Below are positions 6,718 through 13,813 of a stretch of 16,443 nucleotides of DNA, piece after piece. Position 1 is the first letter of the stretch, and the number at the start of each line of letters is the position of its first letter. Source of the stretch: Trueperaceae bacterium (lineage in GTDB: Bacteria; Deinococcota; Deinococci; Deinococcales; Trueperaceae); NCBI GenBank assembly GCA_003567075.1, contig PXAU01000092.1, positions 1 to 16,443 on the forward strand. Direction: 5' to 3'. A model generated the notes under the pieces. That model saw only the letters and a list, made by a program, of their open reading frames with translations, did not search any database and was not told the DNA's origin. The position numbers and the translations under genes were made by a program.

Positions 6718-8373
6718 ATGCCAGCGAGCGACCACCCAGCCTGGCGAGCACTGCAGGCACACCGCGTCGAGATCGCGAACACCTCCATGCGCGAGCTCTT
6801 CGCGCACGATCCGGAACGCTTCGAGCGCTATAGCGCCACGGTTGGCGACGTGCTCGTGGACTACTCGAAGCACCGCATCACCGACACCACCCTCCTGCAC
6901 CTGTTGGCGCTCGCACGCCAGGCCGACGTGCCGCGGATGATCGAGGCGATGTTCGCCGGCGAGCGGATCAACCGCACCGAGGACCGCGCCGTGCTGCACA
7001 CGGCGCTGCGCCACCAAGGGCCGGAACCCGTGCTGGTCGATGGTCACGACGTGATGCCCGAGGTTCGGGCGGTACTCGCACGCATGCGCGCGTTCGCGCA
7101 CGCCGTACGCGACGGTTCGCGCAGCGGCCGGACCGGCGCACCGTTCACCGACGTGGTCAACATCGGCATCGGCGGGAGCGATCTCGGGCCCGCAATGGTG
7201 TGTGCGGCCCTCGCCCCTTACCGGCATGCGCGGCTGCGCTGCCACTTCGTCTCGAACGTCGATCCGAGCGACCTCGGCCAGACGCTCGAGCGTCTCGATC
7301 CCGACCGCACGCTCTTCCTGGTCGCCTCCAAGACCTTCACCACGCAAGAGACCATGGCCAACGCGCACAGCGCACGCGCCTGGTTCCTGGCGCGCACGCA
7401 GGACGAGGCGGCGGTCGCGCGACACTTCGCAGCGATCAGCACCAACGAAGCCGGCGTCGCCGCATTCGGCATCGAGCCGGACGCGACGTTCGGGTTCTGG
7501 GACTGGGTCGGCGGGCGCTTCTCGCTCTGGAGCGCCGTCGGGCTCGCCATCATGCTGTCGATCGGCCCCGACCGCTTCGACGAGCTGCTCGCAGGCGCGC
7601 ACCTCGCGGACGAGCACCTCTGCGATACCCCGCTCGAGCGCAACGTCCCCGTCCTCATGGCGCTGCTCGGCATCTGGTACCACGGCTTCTGGGGCGCCGA
7701 GACGCACGCGATCCTCCCCTACGACCACAACCTGGCGCGCTTCCCCGCCTACCTCCAGCAGGCCGACATGGAGAGCAACGGCAAGCACGTCGACCGTGAG
7801 GGGCGGCCGGTCGCTGTCGACACGGGACCCATCGTCTGGGGCGAACCCGGCACCAACGGCCAGCACGCCTTCTACCAGCTGCTCCATCAGGGCACCCGTC
7901 TGGTACCCTGCGACCTCCTCGCCGCCGCGCGGTCGCACGCGCCCATCGGCAACCATCACGAGCTGCTGCTGTCGAACGTCTTCGCCCAGTCCGAAGCGCT
8001 CATGCGGGGCCGTACACCGGACGAGGCGCGCGCCGCGCTCGAGGCTCGCGACGACCTCGCCAACGTGACCGCCGAGCGTCTCGATCTGCTGGTGGCAGCG
8101 ACCAGCTTCGAGGGCAACAGGCCCTCCACCAGCTTCCTCTACCCCTTGCTCACGCCCCGCACGCTGGGCACCATCATCGCCCTCTATGAGCACAAGATCT
8201 TCGTACAGGGCGTGATCTGGAACGTCAACTCGTTCGACCAGATGGGTGTCGAGCTGGGCAAGACCCTCGCCCGCGACGTGCTACCGGAGCTCGACGGTGA
8301 GGCCCCCGTGAGCGGGCACGACGCCTCGACCAACGGGCTCATCAACGCCTACAAGCGCATGCGCGCCGGTTGA
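6718..8373 (+). CDS. pgi: Glucose-6-phosphate isomerase (long form)
   Basis: A 551-residue cytoplasmic enzyme interconverting glucose-6-phosphate and fructose-6-phosphate in glycolysis and gluconeogenesis. Its length matches the enterobacterial/eukaryotic long form (about 550) rather than the 415-450 residue form. Two SIS domains are present. Visible motifs are 'NIGIGGSDLGP' (148-158), 'ASKTFTT' (Lys205), 'VGGRFSLWSAVG' (Arg267), 'MESNGK' (catalytic Glu352), 'GTNGQHAF' (His383), and the C-terminal signature 'NSFDQMGVELGK' (504-515) with catalytic Lys515. All catalytic residues appear intact. ATG 6718 has AAGGGAG (6707-6713) four bases upstream. It lies 28 bases downstream of the small exported protein gene and converges on the MFS gene with only 21 bases between stops. 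Confidence 0.97.
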   Translation: MPASDHPAWRALQAHRVEIANTSMRELFAHDPERFERYSATVGDVLVDYSKHRITDTTLLHLLALARQADVPRMIEAMFAGERINRTEDRAVLHTALRHQGPEPVLVDGHDVMPEVRAVLARMRAFAHAVRDGSRSGRTGAPFTDVVNIGIGGSDLGPAMVCAALAPYRHARLRCHFVSNVDPSDLGQTLERLDPDRTLFLVASKTFTTQETMANAHSARAWFLARTQDEAAVARHFAAISTNEAGVAAFGIEPDATFGFWDWVGGRFSLWSAVGLAIMLSIGPDRFDELLAGAHLADEHLCDTPLERNVPVLMALLGIWYHGFWGAETHAILPYDHNLARFPAYLQQADMESNGKHVDREGRPVAVDTGPIVWGEPGTNGQHAFYQLLHQGTRLVPCDLLAAARSHAPIGNHHELLLSNVFAQSEALMRGRTPDEARAALEARDDLANVTAERLDLLVAATSFEGNRPSTSFLYPLLTPRTLGTIIALYEHKIFVQGVIWNVNSFDQMGVELGKTLARDVLPELDGEAPVSGHDASTNGLINAYKRMRAG

Positions 8374-8394
8374 CGCACGCGGCGCGCACGCCCC

Positions 8395-9588
8395 TCACGT
8401 GCAACCGAGACGAGCGCGGTGTCGCCGCAGGATCGTGCCAGCCAGCAGCGCCGCCGGCACGAGGAAGGCGAAGCTGGCGAGCAACGCAGGCGTGATGCCT
8501 ACGAGTTCCTGCAGGGCCCCGAAGCCGAGGTAGGCCACACCGGCCATGCCCCAGGTGAAGCCCATGAGCATGCCCGAAGCGGTCCCGACGGCGTGCGGTG
8601 CGAGGTCCTGGGCGCTCACCACCAGCAGCGGTACCGAGGCGTTCGTGAGCACGCCCGAGAGCGCCACCAGCACGAAGTACGCGGCCGTTCCCGGCACCAC
8701 GAACAGCGTGCCGACCAGCACCGGTACGGCCAGCAGCATGGTGGCCACGACCAACCGTACCCGGCCGATCCGCGCCTCGAAGACGCCGGCCAAGAGCCCG
8801 GCGGTGGCAGCCGCGAAGCCGTACGTGGCCAGGGTGCTACCGATGAGCGGTGCGTCGGCGGCGAAGCCCCGCACGTTCACCAGGTACAGCGGCATCGCGC
8901 TCAAGAAGCTGACGAAGGCGGTGGCTCGCAGGATCCCGGCCAGCGAAAGGGCCCCGACCGGGCCGCGGAACAAGGCCGGATCGAACACCTTCGGCCGCGT
9001 CGGGCCATCGACATGCGGTTGGGTCGGCGCCATCGCCAACAACGCCAGCGCCAGCGCCACGCCGACCAGCGCCAGCAGCGGAACGTACCCCGGACCGTAG
9101 GACCGTAACACCGCGAGCGCCACGACCGGCATGATCGCCGTCCCGACCGCGCCGCCGGCAGCGAAGATGCCGACGTTCAGGCTGGCGCGTCCGCCCACGC
9201 CGCGCATCATGGCGACCGCGCCCGGGTGGAAGACGGCCGAACCGATGCCGCCGAACGCCAGCAGCAGCACCAGCACGCTCACGCTGGGCGCCACGGCGAT
9301 GAAGCTCATCAGCACGGACGAGAGCAGCAGTCCCAAGGCTGCGGCGCGGCGGCGACCCCAGCGGTCGGTGAGCGCGCCGGCGAAGGCCTGGAGCACGTTG
9401 GCCGAGATCGAGATGAGCGCGACGAGCCCCGCCAGCGCGGCCTCGCCGAGCCCGAAACGCAGCTGCAAGGTCGGTAGGAAGGCCGGCAGCACGTTGCTGA
9501 AGGCATCGTTGGCGAGATGCGCGCCGGTGATGAGCAGTGCGAGGGGTACGCCCGTCAAGGCGACCCTGGTAGGAGCCGCGATGGCCAT
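8395..9588 (-). CDS. MFS transporter, fosmidomycin-resistance (Fsr)-like
   Basis: A 397-residue, very hydrophobic protein with the Ala/Leu/Val-rich pattern of a 12-helix major facilitator, acting in the cytoplasmic membrane. The helix 1 motif 'GAHLANDAFSNVLPAFLP' (22-39), the loop 2-3 motif 'GALTDRWGRRR' (71-81) and 'GIGSAVFHPGA' (114-124) resemble the fosmidomycin-resistance (Fsr/YfnC-like) branch, whose known members export drugs by proton antiport. A central basic/Pro-rich loop ('QPHVDGPTRPKVFD') separates the two six-helix halves. The substrate cannot be read from sequence. The frame extends upstream to 10014, but that part runs antisense through the lipid kinase gene. ATG 9588 gives a normal N-terminus and is preceded by a -10-like TAGGTT box. 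No Shine-Dalgarno site is seen. Confidence 0.88.
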   Translation of the reverse strand: MAIAAPTRVALTGVPLALLITGAHLANDAFSNVLPAFLPTLQLRFGLGEAALAGLVALISISANVLQAFAGALTDRWGRRRAAALGLLLSSVLMSFIAVAPSVSVLVLLLAFGGIGSAVFHPGAVAMMRGVGGRASLNVGIFAAGGAVGTAIMPVVALAVLRSYGPGYVPLLALVGVALALALLAMAPTQPHVDGPTRPKVFDPALFRGPVGALSLAGILRATAFVSFLSAMPLYLVNVRGFAADAPLIGSTLATYGFAAATAGLLAGVFEARIGRVRLVVATMLLAVPVLVGTLFVVPGTAAYFVLVALSGVLTNASVPLLVVSAQDLAPHAVGTASGMLMGFTWGMAGVAYLGFGALQELVGITPALLASFAFLVPAALLAGTILRRHRARLGCT

Positions 9589-9595
9589 CGGCCTG

Positions 9596-9601
9596 AACCT
9601 A
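9596..9601 (-). promoter_or_regulatory. Possible -10 box of a leaderless MFS transcript
   Basis: On the minus strand TAGGTT ends seven bases before ATG 9588. It matches the TAnnnT arrangement of other genes in the window but has no TGn extension and no clear -35. Confidence 0.35.
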
Positions 9602-9688
9602 CCGCGCGCGGACGTCGGCGCGGCCGCAGCCGCCCTTCGGCGAGACAACGGCGTCCGCGACGACCGACGCGCGGCTGCGCGCTCCGGG

Positions 9689-9694
9689 TACGAT
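9689..9694 (+). promoter_or_regulatory. -10 box of a leaderless lipid kinase transcript
   Basis: TACGAT ends five bases before ATG 9700, and no Shine-Dalgarno sequence precedes that start. This suggests transcription begins at the start codon. A GC-rich sequence about 17-19 bases upstream gives only a poor -35 match. Confidence 0.45.
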
Positions 9695-9699
9695 GCGCC

Positions 9700-10623
9700 A
9701 TGCTGACGGCAAGGCGGGTCCTCGTCATCATCAACCCGGCGTCGGGACGAGGACGCGTCGAGGTGGTGGAGGAGGCGGTCCGAACGGGCCTCGAGCGCTT
9801 GGGCGCCGAGATAGCGATGTACCGTACCCGCACCGATCGCGACGCGACGGAGTGGGCCGCCGCCGCGGCCGAGGACGGCTTCGACGTGGTCCTCGTCGCC
9901 GGCGGCGACGGTACCGTGACGGCGGCCGCGCGGGGCTTGGTACGCGCCGGCACGGGCCTGCCGCTCGGGGTGGTGCCCGCCGGCACCGGGAACGGGCTCG
10001 CACGCGTGCTGCACCTACCGATCGACCCAGCGAGGGCCGTCTCGGCGCTCGGTCGAGGAACACTGGTCAGGCTGGACGTCATGCGCCGCGTCGGGACCGA
10101 CGAGGTCGCACTGATCTTCTTCGGCGCGGGACTCGACGCCGAGATCAACCGCGACGCCGACCGCGACGCCAAGGCCCGCTTCGGCTTCCTGGCCTACCTC
10201 GGGGCAGGTGTACGCAACCTCTGGGGACGGCGGAACCATCGCGTGCAGCTCGAACTGGACGGCGACGTGGAGCAGTTCGTGGCGCACACGGTGAGCCTCT
10301 TCAACGCGGCCAGCTTCCCGCTCGGCGCCATGCGCGTCGGCCCGGACGTCGACCCGCACGACGGCCTGCTCGACGTCGCGGTGCTGCGCAATCCAGGCTT
10401 CCTGCGGGCGCTCGGCGCGGTGCTGCGCCTGGTCGGCGGACCTCGCGGGGTCGGTGTGCTGCGGCGCGCACGGCACGTCCGCGTCAGCGCCGACCCACCT
10501 CTGCTCGTACACGCCGATGGCGACATGGCAGGGGCGACCCCGCTCGAGGTCGAGGTGCTCCCGGGTGCGCTGACCGCGATCGCCGCCCGCGACTACCGTC
10601 GCGAAGCGGATGATGCGTCGTGA
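9700..10623 (+). CDS. Diacylglycerol/lipid kinase family protein (DgkB/YegS/LCB5-like)
   Basis: A 307-residue soluble lipid kinase that phosphorylates diacylglycerol or a related lipid at the membrane surface using ATP. The N-terminal Rossmann-like domain begins 'VLVIINPASGRGR' (8-20). The nucleotide-binding motif 'VAGGDGTVTAAARGL' holds GGDGT at 68-72, followed by 'GVVPAGTGNGLARVL' (90-104). The second beta-sandwich domain includes 'FFGAGLDAEIN', 'ASFPLGAMRVGPDVDPHDGLLDVAVLR' and the family's closing 'HADGD' with 'LEVEVLPGAL'. The length is typical. The frame is open back to 9517, but that portion overlaps the divergent MFS gene. ATG 9700 starts just before the conserved first strand and follows a -10-like box. 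It overlaps the SDR gene by GTGA. The lipid substrate, diacylglycerol versus another lipid alcohol, cannot be decided. Confidence 0.9.
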   Translation: MLTARRVLVIINPASGRGRVEVVEEAVRTGLERLGAEIAMYRTRTDRDATEWAAAAAEDGFDVVLVAGGDGTVTAAARGLVRAGTGLPLGVVPAGTGNGLARVLHLPIDPARAVSALGRGTLVRLDVMRRVGTDEVALIFFGAGLDAEINRDADRDAKARFGFLAYLGAGVRNLWGRRNHRVQLELDGDVEQFVAHTVSLFNAASFPLGAMRVGPDVDPHDGLLDVAVLRNPGFLRALGAVLRLVGGPRGVGVLRRARHVRVSADPPLLVHADGDMAGATPLEVEVLPGALTAIAARDYRREADDAS

Positions 10624-11624
10624 GCACCGTCGTCACCGGTGCCTGCGGCTTCGTCGGCTGCAACCTCGTCGAACACCTGCTGGCCGAGGGGCGCGCCGTC
10701 GTCGCCATCGATCGCAGCGAGGCGTGGCCAGCGGACGCCGAAGCCCGCTTCGCGTCGCTGCCCGGCCAGCTGACCTTCGTCCCTGCCGACGTGCGCGACG
10801 CGGTGGCCCTGGACCACGCCTTCGCCGGCGCGGCCGCGTCCACACCCCAGGGCATCGACGGCGTGGTCCACGGCGCGGCGATCACGCCCGGGCTCGAGCG
10901 CGAGGCGCGCGACGCCGACCTGATCATGCAGGTGAACCTGTTGGGTACGCTGCGCGTCCTGGAGGCCGCCCGCGACCACGGTGCACGGCGCGTGATGTAC
11001 CTGTCGTCAGCCTCCGTCTACGGCGCCGCGGCCTATCCCGGGCGCCCGCTCGAGGAGGGGCGCGACACGCCGCTGCCGAACACGATGTACGGCATCGCCA
11101 AGTACGCCGCCGAGCGCGCTGCCTTGCGCGCACGCGAACTCTGGGGCCTGGACGTGATCGTGGCGCGCGTGGGCGCGGTGTTCGGTCCATGGGAGCGGGA
11201 CACCGGCGTGCGCGACACCTTCAGCGGCCCGATGCTCGCGACGCGCGCGCTGGTGCGGGGCGAGCGCGTCCAGCTGCCGCGCGCCGGGCCCAGCGATTGG
11301 GTGTACGCGCGCGACGTGGCCGCCGCGCTGGTGGCCCTGCTCGACGCGGAGGCGCTCGAGCACGAGCTCTACCACGTCAGTGGCGGGGGCGGCTGGAGCC
11401 TCGCCGACTGGTGCCGCGCGCTCGACGAGCGGCTTGGCCAGGGGCGCTTTCGCCTCGACCCCGACGCCACCGCCACGCTGCCCCTGACCGCGCGCGACCG
11501 GGCCCCACTCGCCATCGACCGCCTGCGTGCGCACTACCTACCGCGTTATGGGCTCGAGGCCGCCATGGATCACTACCTGGCCTGGTTGGAGGCCCGCACG
11601 CCCGCCTGGCACGCCAGCTGGTGA
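10620..11624 (+). CDS. NAD-dependent epimerase/dehydratase (extended SDR)
   Basis: A 334-residue extended short-chain dehydrogenase/reductase. The NAD(P)-binding glycine motif GACGFVG lies at residues 7-13, and Asp31 at the end of strand 2 ('AIDR') suggests NAD(H) rather than NADP(H). 'GVVHGAA' and the catalytic Ser in 'YLSSASVYG' (128-135) are followed by the YxxxK pair (Tyr157, Lys161). The C-terminal substrate domain includes 'RVGAVFGPWE' and 'SDWVYARDVAAA'. Members act on nucleotide sugars, sugar acids or other carbonyl/hydroxyl substrates; the substrate here is not identifiable. The GTG start at 10620 overlaps the lipid kinase stop as GTGA, so both are probably coupled. A role in lipid or glycolipid headgroup chemistry is possible from the pairing but unproven. 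Confidence 0.88.
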   Translation: MSTVVTGACGFVGCNLVEHLLAEGRAVVAIDRSEAWPADAEARFASLPGQLTFVPADVRDAVALDHAFAGAAASTPQGIDGVVHGAAITPGLEREARDADLIMQVNLLGTLRVLEAARDHGARRVMYLSSASVYGAAAYPGRPLEEGRDTPLPNTMYGIAKYAAERAALRARELWGLDVIVARVGAVFGPWERDTGVRDTFSGPMLATRALVRGERVQLPRAGPSDWVYARDVAAALVALLDAEALEHELYHVSGGGGWSLADWCRALDERLGQGRFRLDPDATATLPLTARDRAPLAIDRLRAHYLPRYGLEAAMDHYLAWLEARTPAWHASW

Positions 11625-11637
11625 GCGTGACGCGGCA

Positions 11638-11657
11638 GCGCCGACCCCGCTCGGCGC
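11638..11657. terminator. GC-rich hairpin between convergent SDR and murQ genes
   Basis: GCGCCGA (11638-11644) and TCGGCGC (11651-11657) form a perfect 7-bp stem with a 6-base CCCCGC loop in the 63-base gap between the two stop codons. The stem works on both strands, suiting a shared bidirectional terminator. No T-run follows on either side, so it is not a classic intrinsic terminator. Confidence 0.4.
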
Positions 11658-11687
11658 CGTCCAACGCCAGCGCCTCGAGCCGCCGTC

Positions 11688-12578
11688 CTACCCGCTCTCG
11701 CCATCTCGCCGCGCTGCCAGGGCCTGGCTGACGCGACCACCATGGCGCACCACGCGCGCTGCGGCGGCCGACGGCTCAAGGCCAGTGAGGAGGTGCAGGA
11801 TCGCGCTTCGGATGTCACCGTTACAGGCCCACAACGCCTGCTCCGCCCGAGCCGGCTCGACACCGCCGCCCGCCGCCACGATCTCGATCGCGCGTCGGCG
11901 CAACTTGGCGTTGGTGGGCCGCATGGCCACCATGAGGTTCGAGAACAGCGCGCCCAACTCCGCCATCGGCGCGCTCGAGAGCGCGTTGAGGGCGATCTTC
12001 TGGGCCGTACCCGCGACCATCCGGGTCGAGCCTGCGATCACCTCTGGGCCGGTGTCGAGCAGCACCCCCACTTCAGCGGCAGCCAGCAGCGCCGTGCCGG
12101 GGTTGTTGGCGATGCCCACGGTGAACGCCCCGCGCTCGCGTGCGCACCGAACGGCCGCCACGGTGTAGGGGGTGCGCCCGCTAGCCGCAAGGGCCACGAG
12201 CGCGTCCGACGCCCCGAGCGCCGCTTCGTCGACCGCGCGTTCAGCGCTGTCCGTCTCGTCCTCAGCGCCCTCCATCGCGCTCGCTCCGGCCTCCGTGCCA
12301 CCCGCGAGCAGCACCACCGTGCGCTCGAACCCGAACGTCGGCGGCAGCTCGGCGGCGTCTTGCAGCGACAAGCGGCCGGACGTGCCCGCACCGGCGTACG
12401 CCAAGCGACCGCCAGCGAGGAGCCGGGCGGCGATGCCCTCGGCCGCGCGTGTGAGCGCCGGCGCGGCCGCCGCCACGGCGGTGACGGCGCGCTCGTTGGC
12501 GTCGACCAGCGCCCGTACTCGACGCTCCATGGGCCAGGCGTCGAAGCCGGCGTATCTGGGGTCGATGGCCTCGGTCAC
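11688..12578 (-). CDS. murQ: N-acetylmuramic acid 6-phosphate etherase
   Basis: A 296-residue cytoplasmic SIS-domain lyase that cleaves the D-lactyl ether of MurNAc-6-phosphate, giving GlcNAc-6-phosphate and D-lactate. The phosphosugar loop 'GAGTSGRLSLQDAAELPPTFG' (63-83) holds Glu77, matching one catalytic Glu of the family. A second acidic segment 'MEGAEDETD' (102-110) carries the other. 'ASGRTPYTV', 'GIANNPGT' and 'AGSTRMVAGTAQKIALN' are further MurQ signatures. Its length is close to the 298 residues of E. coli MurQ. The frame continues upstream to 13226, but that part is antisense-free overlap with anmK in another frame. GTG 12578 overlaps the anmK stop as GTGA and has GGGGAGG (12588-12594) nine bases upstream. 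An ATG in the spacer is out of frame. It is the last gene of the amidase-anmK-murQ operon. Confidence 0.95.
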   Translation of the reverse strand: MTEAIDPRYAGFDAWPMERRVRALVDANERAVTAVAAAAPALTRAAEGIAARLLAGGRLAYAGAGTSGRLSLQDAAELPPTFGFERTVVLLAGGTEAGASAMEGAEDETDSAERAVDEAALGASDALVALAASGRTPYTVAAVRCARERGAFTVGIANNPGTALLAAAEVGVLLDTGPEVIAGSTRMVAGTAQKIALNALSSAPMAELGALFSNLMVAMRPTNAKLRRRAIEIVAAGGGVEPARAEQALWACNGDIRSAILHLLTGLEPSAAAARVVRHGGRVSQALAARRDGESG

Positions 12579-13813
12579 GGTGCATGTCCTCCCCTGGCGG
12601 CTGCGGACGCCGTCCATGGATCGAGTGCGTCGGGCCACAGGTACTTCCCGGCGATCACCGCGCGGCGGGCACCGGTCGCCCCTGGGAGCGTACCGGCGCG
12701 GCCGTGGAAGCCAGCAAAGGCCATGACCGCGAAGGCGAGCGCCTCGCGATCCTTGGAGACGAGGCCGAGCGACTCGAAGGTGGAGAGCGGCACGTCGAGA
12801 CGCTCGCGCAGCATCCCGATCAAGGTCGGGTTGGCGGCGCCGCCGCCGGCGAGCAGCCCCTCGTCGAGCGGCCGCGAGCGGCGCAGCTGCGCGTACGCCT
12901 CGGCCACACTGGCGGCGGTGAAGGCCGTCAAGGTGGCGACGAGATCCGCCGCCTCGAGCGCCCCGAAGGTCACCCCGAGCTCGACCTCGAGGCGCTCCAG
13001 CGCGAACACCTCGCGGCCGGTGGTCTTCGGGAACGGCAGGGTCAGGTACGGGTGCCGCAGCAGCGCCTCCAGCATCCCGGCATCGATCCGGCCCGCGGCG
13101 GCGAGCCGACCGTCCACGTCGTAGGCTGCACCGGTCGTGCGCTCGACCGCCTCGTCGATCAGACAGTTTCCGGGCCCGGTGTCGAAGGCGACCACCGCGT
13201 CCGGATCGAAGGTCGGCGGTAACCACGTGAGGTTGGCGATCCCACCGATGTTGTGCACCGCGCGTGCCACCCCGGGGCGTTGGTAGAGCGCCAGATCGCC
13301 GAAGGCGACGAGCGGCGCGCCCTGGCCGCCGGCGGCGACGTCGGATTGGCGGAAGTCGCAGGCGACGGGGACCCGGCAGCGCTCGAGCACGAGCGCGGCC
13401 TCGCCGATCTGCAGGGTCGAAGGCGTACGCCAGCCGCGCCGTTCGTCGACGCGCGGCACGTGGTACACGTTCTGGCCGGAGAGGGCCACCAGATCGACGG
13501 CGTGGCGGTCGGTGACGCGCCCGCAGGCCTCGGCGTAGGCCCGACCGACCTCGGCGTGCAGCTGCGTGAGCTCGCGCACGTCGAGCGTTCGCTCGTCCAG
13601 GGCCGCACGCAGGCGCTCACGCAAGGCTGGCGGGTAGGCCTCCGAGGTGCGCCCCAGCACCTCTGCCTTGACCCCCGGCCCGTCGCTCTCGAGCCGCGCC
13701 AGGACAAGGTCCATGCCATCGAGGGAGGTGCCGCTCATCAGGGCCAGCACGGTGAGCGATCGCGGCGCACGCCCTGGCTCGGCTGGCCACCACGGGCCGC
13801 GACGCGCGCTCAC
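12575..13813 (-). CDS. anmK: Anhydro-N-acetylmuramic acid kinase
   Basis: A sugar kinase of about 412 residues that opens the 1,6-anhydro ring of anhydroMurNAc and phosphorylates it with ATP to MurNAc-6-phosphate, feeding MurQ. Visible blocks are the nucleotide loop 'MSGTSLDGMDL' (26-36), 'CDFRQSDVAAGGQGAPLV' (152-169) with the family's catalytic-region Asp residues, 'HNIGGIANLT' (187-196), 'FDTGPGN' (210-216), and 'LLAGGGAANPTL' near the C-terminus. Most AnmK proteins I know read HGQT where this one reads 'SGQNVYH' (112-118). GTG 13813 overlaps the preceding stop as GTGA and is preferred. It leaves about 20 extra N-terminal residues compared with E. coli AnmK (369). An internal GTG at 13750 would give 391, and neither has a strong ribosome-binding site. 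It overlaps murQ by GTGA. Confidence 0.94.
   Translation of the reverse strand: MSARRGPWWPAEPGRAPRSLTVLALMSGTSLDGMDLVLARLESDGPGVKAEVLGRTSEAYPPALRERLRAALDERTLDVRELTQLHAEVGRAYAEACGRVTDRHAVDLVALSGQNVYHVPRVDERRGWRTPSTLQIGEAALVLERCRVPVACDFRQSDVAAGGQGAPLVAFGDLALYQRPGVARAVHNIGGIANLTWLPPTFDPDAVVAFDTGPGNCLIDEAVERTTGAAYDVDGRLAAAGRIDAGMLEALLRHPYLTLPFPKTTGREVFALERLEVELGVTFGALEAADLVATLTAFTAASVAEAYAQLRRSRPLDEGLLAGGGAANPTLIGMLRERLDVPLSTFESLGLVSKDREALAFAVMAFAGFHGRAGTLPGATGARRAVIAGKYLWPDALDPWTASAAARGGHAP
12588..12594 (-). promoter_or_regulatory. Ribosome-binding site of murQ
   Basis: GGGGAGG on the minus strand, inside the 3' end of anmK, nine bases before GTG 12578. It supports that start and reinitiation after anmK. 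Confidence 0.6.

Noticed and set aside
6661..8193. 510-codon minus-strand open frame opposite pgi
   Set aside because: It is antisense to an intact PGI with all catalytic residues. The translated text has no recognisable fold and arises from GC-rich third codon positions.
8375..8402. Possible terminator hairpin between pgi and the MFS gene
   Set aside because: Only a 5-bp stem with an 18-base loop, running into the MFS coding end and without a T-run.
12579..13226. MurQ fused to an upstream Arg/Ala-rich domain
   Set aside because: The extension is anmK read in a different frame. The murQ start is fixed by GTGA and GGGGAGG.
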